From: Chitinophagaceae bacterium
GTDB lineage: Bacteria; Bacteroidota; Bacteroidia; Chitinophagales; Chitinophagaceae
Direction: 5' to 3'
DNA: 64,000 nucleotides
NCBI GenBank assembly: GCA_016713085.1
Contig: JADJPV010000002.1
Span: 62,001 to 126,000 of the forward strand
The translations under genes and the position numbers were made by a program. Below, one piece after another: positions 9,188 through 18,063 of the stretch (positions are counted from its first letter, which is position 1; each line of letters opens with the position of its first letter). The notes beneath the pieces were generated by a model, which saw only the letters and a program-made list of their open reading frames with translations, did not search any database and was not told the DNA's origin.

Positions 9188-10692
9188 TTATGGTTCATTT
9201 CTCAAATCATTGATTGCATATTGATAAACGCCTTCATATCCGGGATAAATGCCTTCAATGATAATGCTGTTTCCTGCTGCATCAATTGCGTGTTTAAGAT
9301 CGTCTATTGTTTTAATGGCTTTACCGCCTGCTCGAACAATTATAAATCCTTTCTTGATGGTAGTTTGATCTGCGATCAATCCATCAGATAATGTTTTTAC
9401 TGTAACACCACCTTCAACGCCATATTCTTTTGCTTTAGCAGCAGACAGTACTTCAAACTCAGCACCCAATTTATCAAGCGCAGAAGTTTTTACAATTTCT
9501 GTATTACCTGAACTGTTTTTAAGTGTAAGAGTGGCAGTATTTTCTTTTCCTCCACGTATATATGTAACTTCCAGCTTTTGTCCGGGGCGGTAGCTGGCCA
9601 CTGTTCCTGTTAATTCAGCCCATGTGGTTACTGATTTATTTTCAAGCTTCACAATCTTGTCACCTTTCTTTAAGCCGGCGGCTTCAGCTGCACTGTTACT
9701 CATTACTTCACCAATTACAACACCATCGCCTTCTTTAATATTTGAATCAGTTCCTTCATCGCCATTTGCTTCCGGACGGATACCGAGGAATGCTCTTTGC
9801 ACGGTTCCGAATTTAATCAGGTCGTCAACTACTTTCTTAACAATGTTAACCGGATAGCATAAGAATAACCTGCATACGAACCGGTAGGAGATGCAATGGC
9901 AGCATTGATACCAATTAATTGCCCGCTTGTATTCACCAGTGCGCCACCACTGTTACCCTGGTTTACAGCTGCATCAGTTTGTATAAAGCTTTCTACAATA
10001 TTTGCATTTCGTCCGGCATTACGTTGATTGATTCCTAAGAAACGGAATTTCGCACTTACAATACCTGCTGTAACCGTTGTTTCCAATGTTAAAGGATAAC
10101 CAACAGCTAATACCCATTGACCAACTTTTACTTCATCTGAATTTCCATATAACAAATAAGGAAATCCGGTTCCTTCAATCTTAATCACTGCCAGATCTGT
10201 ATTGGCATCTGTAGCAAGTACCTTGGCTTTATATTGTTTTTTGTTGTGAAGTGTAACGGTTACTTCGTCTGCGCCATCTACTACGTGATTGTTTGTAACA
10301 ATGTAGCCATCGCCGGTAACAAATACACCACTCCCGCTTGCCATTTGCGGTTGGTTTCTGTTCGGTCCGCCAAAGAAATCATCAAAAAAATCATCGCCGA
10401 ATACTTCACCGAAAGGATTTTTTTTCTTTTGCTGATTACTTGTTTGAGTAGGGTTTGTTTTTGTTTTGATATGTACTACTGCCGGTGTAGATGTGTTTGC
10501 TGCTGCTTCAAAATCAGCAGGGCCTCCTCCCGGAGCACCACCACCATCAAAACCTGCATAATTCACAGGAAGCTGAGCCTGACTTTGTGAAATCAGCTGA
10601 TTACTCTTTGTGAATTTTGAATACAGGAAAACACTTGTTAACGCAGTAACAGCACTGATCAGGATAGTAACGAAAATGTGTTTTGCTTTCAT
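9188..10692 (-). CDS. htrA: Periplasmic serine protease HtrA/DegP, one single-base deletion
   Basis: A Do-type protease/chaperone anchored or exported by an N-terminal hydrophobic segment (about 5-25). The trypsin-like domain has the triad His136 (TNNHVVDG), Asp166 (TDLAVI) and Ser248 (GNSGGALV); a PDZ domain follows (GVVIGEVMSNSAAEAAGLKKGD) and then a second, weaker PDZ-like region. The frame breaks at about 9851-9855: restoring one base gives GYSYAIPVNIVKKVVDDL, the normal family sequence, and a protein of about 501 residues. The linker near 43-58 is Gly/Ala-rich. Likely a quality-control protease for unfolded envelope proteins. The break is probably a sequence error, since both halves are fully conserved. 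Confidence 0.92.
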
Positions 10693-10913
10693 TTCTTCTC
10701 AGATTAGGGTTTTTATTGAATGATAGTTTATCAAAGCTTGTGCCTTTGTTCTGTAAAATAACAATGCTGACATGATTTCAGATATACCACGTACCCAAAT
10801 TAACAAACAGTTATGAAGGGTTTCGTAGTGGACTGATAAAATTACAGAAATTCTGCAAGTTAGTCAGCATGAAATCTGGACGACGAAAGGCTGGATTAAA
10901 AAGGGATTGACAG

Positions 10914-10946
10914 GTATAAAAAATCCCGCCATTTTGTGACGGGATT
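10914..10946 (-). terminator. Intrinsic terminator after gdhA
   Basis: On the minus strand AATCCCG / CGGGATT forms a 7-bp stem around an 11-base loop and is followed by a T-run (the A-run at 10917-10923 on the plus strand). It lies 24 bp past the gdhA stop. The rest of the 277-bp gap up to htrA shows no gene. Confidence 0.75.
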
Positions 10947-10969
10947 GATAAATAAGCAATTGGTTTTAT

Positions 10970-12388
10970 TTATGGGAAAATGCCAAGCTCCAGGTATGTG
11001 GTGGCTACTTTGTCAATAGCAACGACATATGCTGCAGTTCGCATGTCGGGAATTGCGGGGTTTTTCTTCCAGCAATCCATTACTTCATTTACAGCATTGA
11101 TCATGGTTTCTTCCAATCCGCTGTAAACAAGGTCAACTTCATCCGGTCCGTGTTTAATCGTTTTACGAATTTTATCTTCCACTCTTTTACCGGTTAATTC
11201 TTCCACTTGGTTCAGCATATTTGCATTCTGATTTTCAGTAAAACGTTTTTCCAAACGGCCGTAGCGTACATGGCTTAAGTTTTTCAGCCATTCAAAATAA
11301 GAAACGGTTACCCCACCGGCGTTCAGGAACATATCAGGAACAACCAGTATACCACGTTTTGCAAATTCTTCATCTGCCTCCGGTGTTAAAGGGCCATTAG
11401 CAGCTTCTCCAATAATTTTTGCTTTTATCCTTGGTGCATTATCACCATTGATTACATTTTCAAGTGCAGCTGGAATAAGTATATCACATTCAAGCTCCAA
11501 AGCATCTGTATTTTTTTCACAATTTGAAGCTCCCGGAAAGTTTAAGATGGATTTTGTGTTTTTACGGTGCTGAACTACAGCATCAACATCTAATCCGTCG
11601 TAGTTATAAATACTGCCTTCATATTCTGCAAGAGCTACAATTTTAGCTCCGGCTTGCTGGAAAAACTTAGCTGAATGATAGCCTACATTTCCAAGTCCCT
11701 GGATAATGATACGCTTTCCTTCAATACCGGTTGTCATTCCCAGCTTCGACATTACATCAGTCATATTGCACATTTCACGGAGACCGTAAAATACGCCAAG
11801 GCCGGTTGCCTCTCTGCGGCCATGAACCCCCCCTTGGGTTAGCGGCTTACCGGTTACACAACCGGCGGCATCAATTTCTCCGGGGCGGAGTGATTGATAA
11901 GTATCCACGATCCAGGACATTTCTCTTTCACCTGTACCGTAATCAGGGGCGGGAACATCAATGCCAGGGCCAATAAAGTTTTTCTTCACCAATTCAGCTG
12001 TGTAACGGCGTGTAACTTTTTCCAATTCATAAGGGGTGTGCTTTCTCGGCTCAATTTTAATACCACCCTTTGCACCACCAAACGGAACGTTTACAATAGC
12101 ACACTTGTAAGTCATCAGTGCTGCTAAGGCCATTACTTCGTCCTGGTTTACTTCCATTGAGAAACGGATACCACCTTTGCAGGGTGTTTTGTGATGTGAG
12201 TGCTGTACACGGTAGGCTTCAATAACTTCAATACTGCCGTCATCCATTTTTACTGGAAATTTCATACTGTACACACTGTTGCATTGCTGAATCTGTTCAA
12301 GGATACCTTTATCCCATTTGGTAAAGGCTGCTGCTTTATCGAAGCTTTGTTCTACTGCTCCGAAAAAACTGTAATTCGTAGTTGACAT
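10970..12388 (-). CDS. gdhA: Glutamate dehydrogenase
   Basis: 472 residues. It interconverts glutamate and 2-oxoglutarate plus ammonia with NAD(P). The N-terminal dimerization/substrate domain has KGGIRF (Lys71) and PFGGAKGGI with the expected catalytic Lys107; the Rossmann domain has GLGNVG. Its length and motifs fit the NAD-type Glu/Leu/Phe/Val dehydrogenase family, and the cofactor preference cannot be read with certainty. The gene lies 34 bp after the ccmD-like gene on the same strand, so it may be read through from the ccm promoter, and it ends at its own terminator. Confidence 0.92.
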   Translation of the reverse strand: MSTTNYSFFGAVEQSFDKAAAFTKWDKGILEQIQQCNSVYSMKFPVKMDDGSIEVIEAYRVQHSHHKTPCKGGIRFSMEVNQDEVMALAALMTYKCAIVNVPFGGAKGGIKIEPRKHTPYELEKVTRRYTAELVKKNFIGPGIDVPAPDYGTGEREMSWIVDTYQSLRPGEIDAAGCVTGKPLTQGGVHGRREATGLGVFYGLREMCNMTDVMSKLGMTTGIEGKRIIIQGLGNVGYHSAKFFQQAGAKIVALAEYEGSIYNYDGLDVDAVVQHRKNTKSILNFPGASNCEKNTDALELECDILIPAALENVINGDNAPRIKAKIIGEAANGPLTPEADEEFAKRGILVVPDMFLNAGGVTVSYFEWLKNLSHVRYGRLEKRFTENQNANMLNQVEELTGKRVEDKIRKTIKHGPDEVDLVYSGLEETMINAVNEVMDCWKKNPAIPDMRTAAYVVAIDKVATTYLELGIFP

Positions 12389-12422
12389 ACAATCGTTTTT
12401 TAAATTTTAATATAGCAAATCG

Positions 12423-12629
12423 TTAATCTTTCTTTTTTTCCATTCTTGATATCTTCCGGTCAATACGAACCAGATAAAGAACAATGCCTGCGAAGATGGT
12501 GAGGCAAACAGCAAGCACAACATAGATTTTTCCATTGCTTGCCATTACTGAATTATCATCAGTGGTTTGTGCCATTAATTCAAACGCAGAAAACAGGAGG
12601 GAAAGGGTTAATAAAAATAATTTACGCAT
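12423..12629 (-). CDS. CcmD-like small membrane protein
   Basis: 68 residues: a signal-like hydrophobic N-terminus (about 3-20, ending near LMAQ), one membrane helix (about 36-57, IYVVLAVCLTIFAGIVLYLV) and a short basic tail. It overlaps the 3' end of ccmC by 8 bp. Small one-helix proteins in this position take part in cytochrome c biogenesis and heme release from CcmC in other bacteria. Function is inferred from size, topology and position, since such proteins have little sequence conservation. Confidence 0.7.
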   Translation of the reverse strand: MRKLFLLTLSLLFSAFELMAQTTDDNSVMASNGKIYVVLAVCLTIFAGIVLYLVRIDRKISRMEKKKD

Positions 12630-13296
12630 GTATCCAGTTTTTTTCTTTGAGTTTATAAAGGCGGATAAGTAAGGTAGTCATCCATACTCCCAGTAAAGTC
12701 CAGCCAATAACGCCGGGCCAAAAAACCAACCGCATTGTCGGGTCAAGATCCTGGCCGCCTAATGCCGGGTTGCCTTCCACACCCTTTCCTCCGGGATGTA
12801 ATGATTGCACCAGTCTTGGTAAGATCATAATCAATGGAACATAAATAAAATAGGCAAAGATGTTATAGACGCTGCTCACTCTTGCACGCTTATCCATATC
12901 GGGCATTGAATTACGCAAAACAAAGTAGGCAAGGTAAATGAGTAATGCAATAGCAACTGCAATCTGCTTGGGATCATTGCTCCATGGTTTCCCCCATGTA
13001 AAATTTGCCCAGATGGCCCCGGTCAGTAATCCGAGCAAACCATAAATTACTCCTGTGCGTGCATATTCACGGGCTTTAATATCATCTTCTAAATTGCCGC
13101 TTCTTAAATAGCGGATAGAAAAGATCAATGATACCAGTAACAGAATCATCTGGCCAAACCACATGGGCACATGGAAAAATAAATTGCGGATGGTTTGATG
13201 CAGGTTACCAATAATAGGGACTTTGATAAGGAGTCCTGCGGTAAATGTATAGAGCAATAATACAACTGCTAATATCTTCCACCAGGATTTTTTCAT
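12622..13296 (-). CDS. ccmC: Heme exporter/cytochrome c biogenesis protein CcmC (CcsA family)
   Basis: 224 residues with six predicted membrane helices. Between helices lies the tryptophan-rich heme-handling segment WANFTWGKPWSNDPKQ, a version of the WWD signature, and histidines (for example in LFFHVPMW) that could ligate heme. It works in the inner membrane in system I-type cytochrome c maturation. ccmB is 157 bp upstream and the ccmD-like gene overlaps its end. No ccmA ATPase is seen next to them. Confidence 0.88.
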   Translation of the reverse strand: MKKSWWKILAVVLLLYTFTAGLLIKVPIIGNLHQTIRNLFFHVPMWFGQMILLLVSLIFSIRYLRSGNLEDDIKAREYARTGVIYGLLGLLTGAIWANFTWGKPWSNDPKQIAVAIALLIYLAYFVLRNSMPDMDKRARVSSVYNIFAYFIYVPLIMILPRLVQSLHPGGKGVEGNPALGGQDLDPTMRLVFWPGVIGWTLLGVWMTTLLIRLYKLKEKNWIHA

Positions 13297-13434
13297 AAAC
13301 TTTTTTAAAAGTTAATGCAGAAAGGAAGAGGTTTGTTATTACTTTGATTGACTGCTGAATATTCAATAATCACTCATGCTTCAAAGAAATATGAAGTGGT
13401 TATTGTATACTTTTCTCTGCCTTTTTACGTGCGG

Positions 13435-13442
13435 CAAAGTTA
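13435..13442 (-). promoter_or_regulatory. -7 promoter element ahead of ccmC-ccmD-gdhA
   Basis: On the minus strand the sequence is TAACTTTG, an exact TAnnTTTG match, in the 157-bp gap between ccmB and ccmC. No clear -33 box was found. It suggests that ccmC and the genes after it can be transcribed independently of ccmB. Confidence 0.4.
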
Positions 13443-13453
13443 GGGAGTTGGTT

Positions 13454-14116
13454 CTAATCTTTCCATAAAAAGGGGAATAAAATAAGGCTCAGGATTACAA
13501 CCATCAGGTCCAGTCCGCTTAATAATAAAACCATTTGTGTTAAAGCTCCATCTCTGAAAACTTCCCCAAATACACTCTTTGATATTTTTACCAGCAGCAA
13601 CAGTTGCGGAATGATAAGGGGGAAGCCAAGAATAGCCATGAGGGCAGCATTTTGATTGGCTCTTGCAGCAATAGCTGCCAGTAATGTAAATACTAAACTT
13701 ATACTGATGCCCCCTAAAACACCTATTCCAAGAAAGTTCAGCGTATTTCCATAAGGTGTGCCCAGGAAAAAACTAAAGAGTAAAATACTGAGTAAACTCA
13801 TCACCAGCATCAGCACAATATTATACAGCACTTTTGCAATAATGAAATCCAATGCACCGGCAATTGAATAATAATACAGCATTCGTCCACGGCTTTCCTG
13901 CAAAAAACTTTTGGCAACAGCGTTAATACAGATAAACAGAAGGTTCATCCAGAATAAACCATTCCAAACACTTGCATCGGGTTGCCCCATGGCTAAGAAC
14001 AATACAAAAATGGTACTGGCGATATACAATAGTATTCCATAAAAAGTGTACTGCTGTCTTATTTCAAGCAGCAGATCCTTTTTAAAAAGTGCAATTATTT
14101 TTTGGGACGAAAGCAA
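13454..14116 (-). CDS. ccmB: Heme exporter protein CcmB
   Basis: 220 residues with about six membrane helices. It is the membrane partner of the CcmA ATPase in the transporter that recycles or loads CcmE during cytochrome c maturation. The N-terminal FKKDLLLEIRQQY and the SRGRMLYYY-type cytoplasmic loop are family features. It follows tdk by 12 bp on the same strand, so the two are likely co-transcribed. A ccmA partner must be elsewhere in the genome. Confidence 0.87.
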   Translation of the reverse strand: MLSSQKIIALFKKDLLLEIRQQYTFYGILLYIASTIFVLFLAMGQPDASVWNGLFWMNLLFICINAVAKSFLQESRGRMLYYYSIAGALDFIIAKVLYNIVLMLVMSLLSILLFSFFLGTPYGNTLNFLGIGVLGGISISLVFTLLAAIAARANQNAALMAILGFPLIIPQLLLLVKISKSVFGEVFRDGALTQMVLLLSGLDLMVVILSLILFPFLWKD

Positions 14117-14128
14117 AATGAAATTGTT

Positions 14129-14695
14129 TTATTGATGATGATAACAATGACGGCACCTCGGCTCATACTTATCTTTTTCGCCTAATACAACCTGGCCACC
14201 TTCACTGGAAGTACGGTATGAATAGTTGGCGATATTGCCACACACTACACAAATAGCATGCAGCTTGGTAATATAATCTGCAACTGCAAGCAGGTTGGGC
14301 ATTTGTCCGAAGGGCTGTTTTTTATAATCCATATCAAGCCCCGCAACAATCACCCTTGCGCCACGCAAGGCTAACTGTTCGCATACATTGGTGATTTCTG
14401 CATCAAAAAACTGGGCCTCATCAATACCAATCACTTCCACATCCTGCGACAGCAATAAAATTTTCTGTGAATTATCAATAGGGGTGGAGAGGATAGCGTT
14501 TTCATCATGCGAAACAATTTTCATTTCATGATAACGTACATCTACAGCCGGTTTAAAAATTTCCACTTTCAGGTTAGCAATGCGTGCACGTTTCAACCTG
14601 CGTATCAGCTCTTCTGTTTTACCACTGAACATGGAGCCGCAGATCACTTCAATCCAGCCTCTTCGATCGCCTCTTATATTAGGTTCTATAAACAT
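14129..14695 (-). CDS. tdk: Thymidine kinase (type II)
   Basis: 188 residues from the ATG at 14695; a TTG two codons upstream is also possible. It phosphorylates deoxythymidine in the salvage pathway. The P-loop GSMFSGKT is at residues 20-27, then the metal/base region VIGIDEAQFF, and a zinc-binding lasso domain with CVVC and CRHC pairs. Length and motifs are normal. A -7-type element lies upstream at 14752-14759, and ccmB follows directly. Confidence 0.94.
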   Translation of the reverse strand: MFIEPNIRGDRRGWIEVICGSMFSGKTEELIRRLKRARIANLKVEIFKPAVDVRYHEMKIVSHDENAILSTPIDNSQKILLLSQDVEVIGIDEAQFFDAEITNVCEQLALRGARVIVAGLDMDYKKQPFGQMPNLLAVADYITKLHAICVVCGNIANYSYRTSSEGGQVVLGEKDKYEPRCRHCYHHQ

Positions 14696-14751
14696 TATCA
14701 ATATTTTATGCCAAACTGTTTGTAACTTTCACAGCAAATTTTCGATACCGC

Positions 14752-14759
14752 CAAAAGTA
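14752..14759 (-). promoter_or_regulatory. -7 promoter element of tdk
   Basis: The minus strand reads TACTTTTG, matching TAnnTTTG, 57 bp before the tdk ATG. No matching -33 box, so this is tentative. Confidence 0.35.
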
Positions 14760-14769
14760 AGGACTATTC

Positions 14770-15561
14770 ATGGAACGTATCGCATCTCTCATTGAACAAT
14801 TACAACAGGCCCTGCAAAGAAATGCCGATGCGGCTCACCTTCTTGTGCTTACGAATATGCTTCAGGCTGAGCTGGAAAAGAAGAGCCAGCATAAAACAGA
14901 AATCTTCAGTTCAAAAAGTGTGGCGGTGGTTTTACCAACATCCAAAAGCAGTAATAGCCCATCATTACAACCTCCTGCACAAGTGTATCAACCTGCCGTA
15001 CCAAAAGTGGAAGAAGTACATGAAAAAATTATTGAAGTATTGCAGGTAGATGAACATGAAGTGGAAGCTGAGCTGGAAGAAATAAGGCAGAAAGCAGAGT
15101 TTGCCAAACGGATGCAGGCAAAACAGGCACAAAACAAACCACCCATGCTGTTTGAAGATGAACAGGGAATCCCCACTCTTATCCATCAGCCCAATTATAC
15201 TGACCCTCCGAAACAAAACGGTTCAAAAGAAGTAAATGAAGCAATAACAGCTGAAGGAAGATCTATTAATGATCAGCTGAAAGAAGAAAAAACAGAAGTT
15301 GGGCATAAGCTATCTGAGTCATCTTCGATAAAAGATTTAAAAAAAGCAATTGGCATCAATGATCGCTTTGTATTCATTAATGAATTGTTCCGTGGTGATG
15401 AAGTAATGTATGAACGCAGTATTAAAACCATCAATAACTTTTCTATTTACGCCGAAGCTCAATACTGGATGGAACGGGAATTGAAAACCAAATTGGGATG
15501 GGATGGAACCCGGCCTGCGGTGCAGGAATTTTATGCGTTGGTAAAAAGGCGTTTTACCTGA
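14770..15561 (+). CDS. Hypothetical protein with disordered middle and conserved C-terminal domain
   Basis: 263 residues, not recognised by function. Residues 1-40 form a helix, 45-80 is Ser/Pro-rich and likely disordered, 80-130 is a charged, possibly coiled-coil helix (EEVHEKIIEVLQVDEHEVEAE), and 190-263 is a compact C-terminal part that begins SIKDLKKAIGINDRFVFINELF and looks like the conserved domain. No signal peptide or membrane helix is seen. It is divergent from tdk and overlaps the end of waaA by 8 bp. Similar C-termini occur in uncharacterised Bacteroidota proteins, as far as I recall; no function should be assigned. Confidence 0.75.
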   Translation: MERIASLIEQLQQALQRNADAAHLLVLTNMLQAELEKKSQHKTEIFSSKSVAVVLPTSKSSNSPSLQPPAQVYQPAVPKVEEVHEKIIEVLQVDEHEVEAELEEIRQKAEFAKRMQAKQAQNKPPMLFEDEQGIPTLIHQPNYTDPPKQNGSKEVNEAITAEGRSINDQLKEEKTEVGHKLSESSSIKDLKKAIGINDRFVFINELFRGDEVMYERSIKTINNFSIYAEAQYWMERELKTKLGWDGTRPAVQEFYALVKRRFT

Positions 15562-16780
15562 AGCCAGTTGAAGATAGTATTGGTTGCTCCGCCATTTTCT
15601 TTACATAGTTTTCTGCAATTTTACCTGCTTCTTCAATATTTATTGTAAGCATTACCTGCTTTAATTCGGAAGTATTTTCAATTGTATAACTTGCTTTGAG
15701 TTTTTTCAGATCAACACTTTCTTTAAACTTTTGAAAATTTGGTCCTGTAATGACAGGTTTGGCATATACAGCTGCTTCTAAAATATTATGATGCCCGCTT
15801 TTATTGAAGCCTCCGCCAACATAACAGACTGATGCGTATTTATATAAACGGGAGAGATAGCCAATATTATCAATGATCAGCACCCGGTGAGATGTTACAG
15901 GTGATTGTTGTATACTCAATTCTGAAAACAGAATAGAATCGGGAAAAAGGCTTTTTATTCTTCTTATATTTTCATCTTTAATTTCATGCGGAGCAATAAT
16001 GAGTTTTTGATTATTGCCGTGGCCGTTGATGAATTCAGAAAGGATGGTTTCATCCTGTGGCCAGGTGCTGCCTGCAACAATGACAAACTGATCCGTACAA
16101 AAATCATCAATATGCGGAACAGGTTTCCATTGCTGAACGGATTCCAGTACACGATCAAATCTTGTATCACCTGCAACGGTGGTTTTATCGCCTAAACCAA
16201 TTTCATCCAGCAATTCTTTTGATGCTTTATTTTGTACAAACAAATGAGAGAAATTATTCAGCATGTTCCGGTGAAAACCTCCCCACCATTGGAAGAATGG
16301 CTGGGATGAACGGAAAATGCCGGATACAAGAATGGTTTCAATTTTTCTGTTTCTCAGTTCCTGTAAATAGAAATGCCAGAATTCATACTTCACAAAAATG
16401 GCTAACTGAGGTTTTATCAGTTCCAGGAAAGCAGCAGCATTTTCTTTTGAATCAAGCGGCAGGTACATCACATAGTCTGCTTTCTCATAATTTTTCCTGA
16501 TTTCATAGCCGGAGGGAGAAAAAAAAGTAAGTACTATTTTGGATGCAGGTATTTCTGATTGCAGTTTTTCAATGATGGGCCTTCCCTGTTCAAATTCTCC
16601 CAGTGAGGCACAATGCATCCAAATGACAAAATCGCCGGGCTCAATTTTCCAATTCGAAGAAAGTCCGTCCTGCCAGTTTCTGCGGCCAGCCACCCATTTT
16701 TTAGCCTTGCTGTTCCAGCCGGCGGCTATGGAAATTCCTGATTTAAAAACCAGGCGGAATATGTTATAGAAGAAAATCAT
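15554..16780 (-). CDS. waaA: 3-deoxy-D-manno-octulosonic acid (Kdo) transferase
   Basis: 408 residues from the ATG at 16780 (an in-frame TTG is three codons further up). This inner-membrane GT-B enzyme adds Kdo to the lipid A precursor. An N-terminal hydrophobic anchor (1-20) is followed by the acceptor domain with WMHCASLGEFEQ (Glu62 in the position of the family's catalytic base) and a C-terminal nucleotide-sugar domain with VAGSTWPQDE, a shared GT-B core, and YVGGGFNKSGHHNILEAA. Its presence shows an LPS-type outer membrane. It overlaps the hypothetical gene by 8 bp. Confidence 0.93.
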   Translation of the reverse strand: MIFFYNIFRLVFKSGISIAAGWNSKAKKWVAGRRNWQDGLSSNWKIEPGDFVIWMHCASLGEFEQGRPIIEKLQSEIPASKIVLTFFSPSGYEIRKNYEKADYVMYLPLDSKENAAAFLELIKPQLAIFVKYEFWHFYLQELRNRKIETILVSGIFRSSQPFFQWWGGFHRNMLNNFSHLFVQNKASKELLDEIGLGDKTTVAGDTRFDRVLESVQQWKPVPHIDDFCTDQFVIVAGSTWPQDETILSEFINGHGNNQKLIIAPHEIKDENIRRIKSLFPDSILFSELSIQQSPVTSHRVLIIDNIGYLSRLYKYASVCYVGGGFNKSGHHNILEAAVYAKPVITGPNFQKFKESVDLKKLKASYTIENTSELKQVMLTINIEEAGKIAENYVKKMAEQPILSSTGFR

Positions 16781-16897
16781 CGGCCACAAATCTAAGTGGA
16801 TTGTAACTGCTAACGAAAACTTGGGGTTTGATGAACTGTTTCAGGCTCAAAAACGGCTTTTTTAGCTTACTTTCGCCACCGTTTAAACAAGCTTATT

Positions 16898-18049
16898 ATG
16901 CGACCTATACAGATGGTAGACCTTAAGCAGCAATATCTTGCGATTAAGCAGGAAGTAGATGCTGCAATTTTAGATGTTCTTGACAGTTCTGCATTTATTA
17001 ACGGTAAAGCTGTTCAGAACTTAGCTGCTGATCTCAGTACGTACATGGGTGTAAAGCATACAATTCCCTGTGCTAATGGAACCGATGCCTTACAAATTGC
17101 CATGATGGCTCTGAATCTGCAACCCGGTGATGAAGTGATTACTCCATCGTTTACTTATATCGCCACAACAGAAGTTGTGGCTTTGTTACGTTTAAAACCG
17201 GTGTTTGTTGAAGTGGATCCCAAAACATTTTGTATTGATCCTGATGCTCTCCGCAAAGCCATCACTCCCAAAACAAAGGCAATTGTTCCTGTTCATTTGT
17301 ATGGCCATGTAGCCAACATGAAAGAAATTATGGACATTGCTGCAGAGTATCACCTGTTTGTAATTGAAGATACTGCACAGGCAATAGGTGCCGATTATAT
17401 TTATCCTGACGGTACAAAAAAGAAAGCAGGTTCAATTGGTACAATTGGCTGTACGTCTTTTTTTCCTTCAAAGAATCTTGGATGTTATGGCGATGGCGGT
17501 GCAATGTTTACCAACGACGATGTATTAGCTGATAAGTTGAAGATGATTGCCAATCATGGTCAGAAAGTTCGTTACTACCATGAGATGGTTGGTTGTAATT
17601 CAAGGTTGGATACAATACAGGCTGCAGTGTTGAATATCAAATTAAAAAAGCTGGATGAATATATTGCTGCAAGAAGAAAGGCAGCTGATTATTATGATGC
17701 TGCATTTGCAGGTCATAAACATATTACAACTCCTTACCGTGCTCCTTACAGCAATCATGTATTCCACCAGTATACATTAACCCTGGATGGCTTTGAAGAT
17801 GTTGCCGCTGTAAGAAACGGGTTGAATGCTTTTTTGGCTGAGCAGAAAATTCCATCCATGATTTATTATCCTGTACCGGCTCACCGTCAGAAAATGTTTG
17901 AAGCATTTGGTGGTGGTGATTATGATTTAAAGATTACGGATTGGTTAACTGACCGTGTAATTTCTTTACCGATGCATACTGAATTAGAGGAAGAGCAATT
18001 GAGCTTCATTACAAAAAATGTATTGGATTTCCTTTCGCATAAAAATTAA
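16898..18049 (+). CDS. DegT/DnrJ/EryC1/StrS family PLP-dependent sugar aminotransferase
   Basis: 383 residues. It transfers an amino group to a keto-sugar nucleotide in surface polysaccharide synthesis. The PLP-binding lysine is Lys192 in FFPSKNLGCYGDGG; ANGTDALQ binds the cofactor phosphate, and EDTAQAIGA holds the aspartate that contacts the pyridine nitrogen. It is the first gene of a seven-gene co-directional cassette; ugd follows after 14 bp. Of the WecE/WlbE/PglE type, but the exact keto sugar cannot be read from sequence. A weak -7-like TACTTTCG lies at 16868-16875. Confidence 0.9.
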   Translation: MRPIQMVDLKQQYLAIKQEVDAAILDVLDSSAFINGKAVQNLAADLSTYMGVKHTIPCANGTDALQIAMMALNLQPGDEVITPSFTYIATTEVVALLRLKPVFVEVDPKTFCIDPDALRKAITPKTKAIVPVHLYGHVANMKEIMDIAAEYHLFVIEDTAQAIGADYIYPDGTKKKAGSIGTIGCTSFFPSKNLGCYGDGGAMFTNDDVLADKLKMIANHGQKVRYYHEMVGCNSRLDTIQAAVLNIKLKKLDEYIAARRKAADYYDAAFAGHKHITTPYRAPYSNHVFHQYTLTLDGFEDVAAVRNGLNAFLAEQKIPSMIYYPVPAHRQKMFEAFGGGDYDLKITDWLTDRVISLPMHTELEEEQLSFITKNVLDFLSHKN

Positions 18050-18063
18050 ACCCTGAATAACAC

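Noticed and set aside
10693..10969. Small RNA or gene in the htrA-gdhA gap
   Set aside because: Apart from the gdhA terminator I saw no open frame with motifs and no strong structure; the partial repeats of TGCTGAC are too short and not properly inverted.
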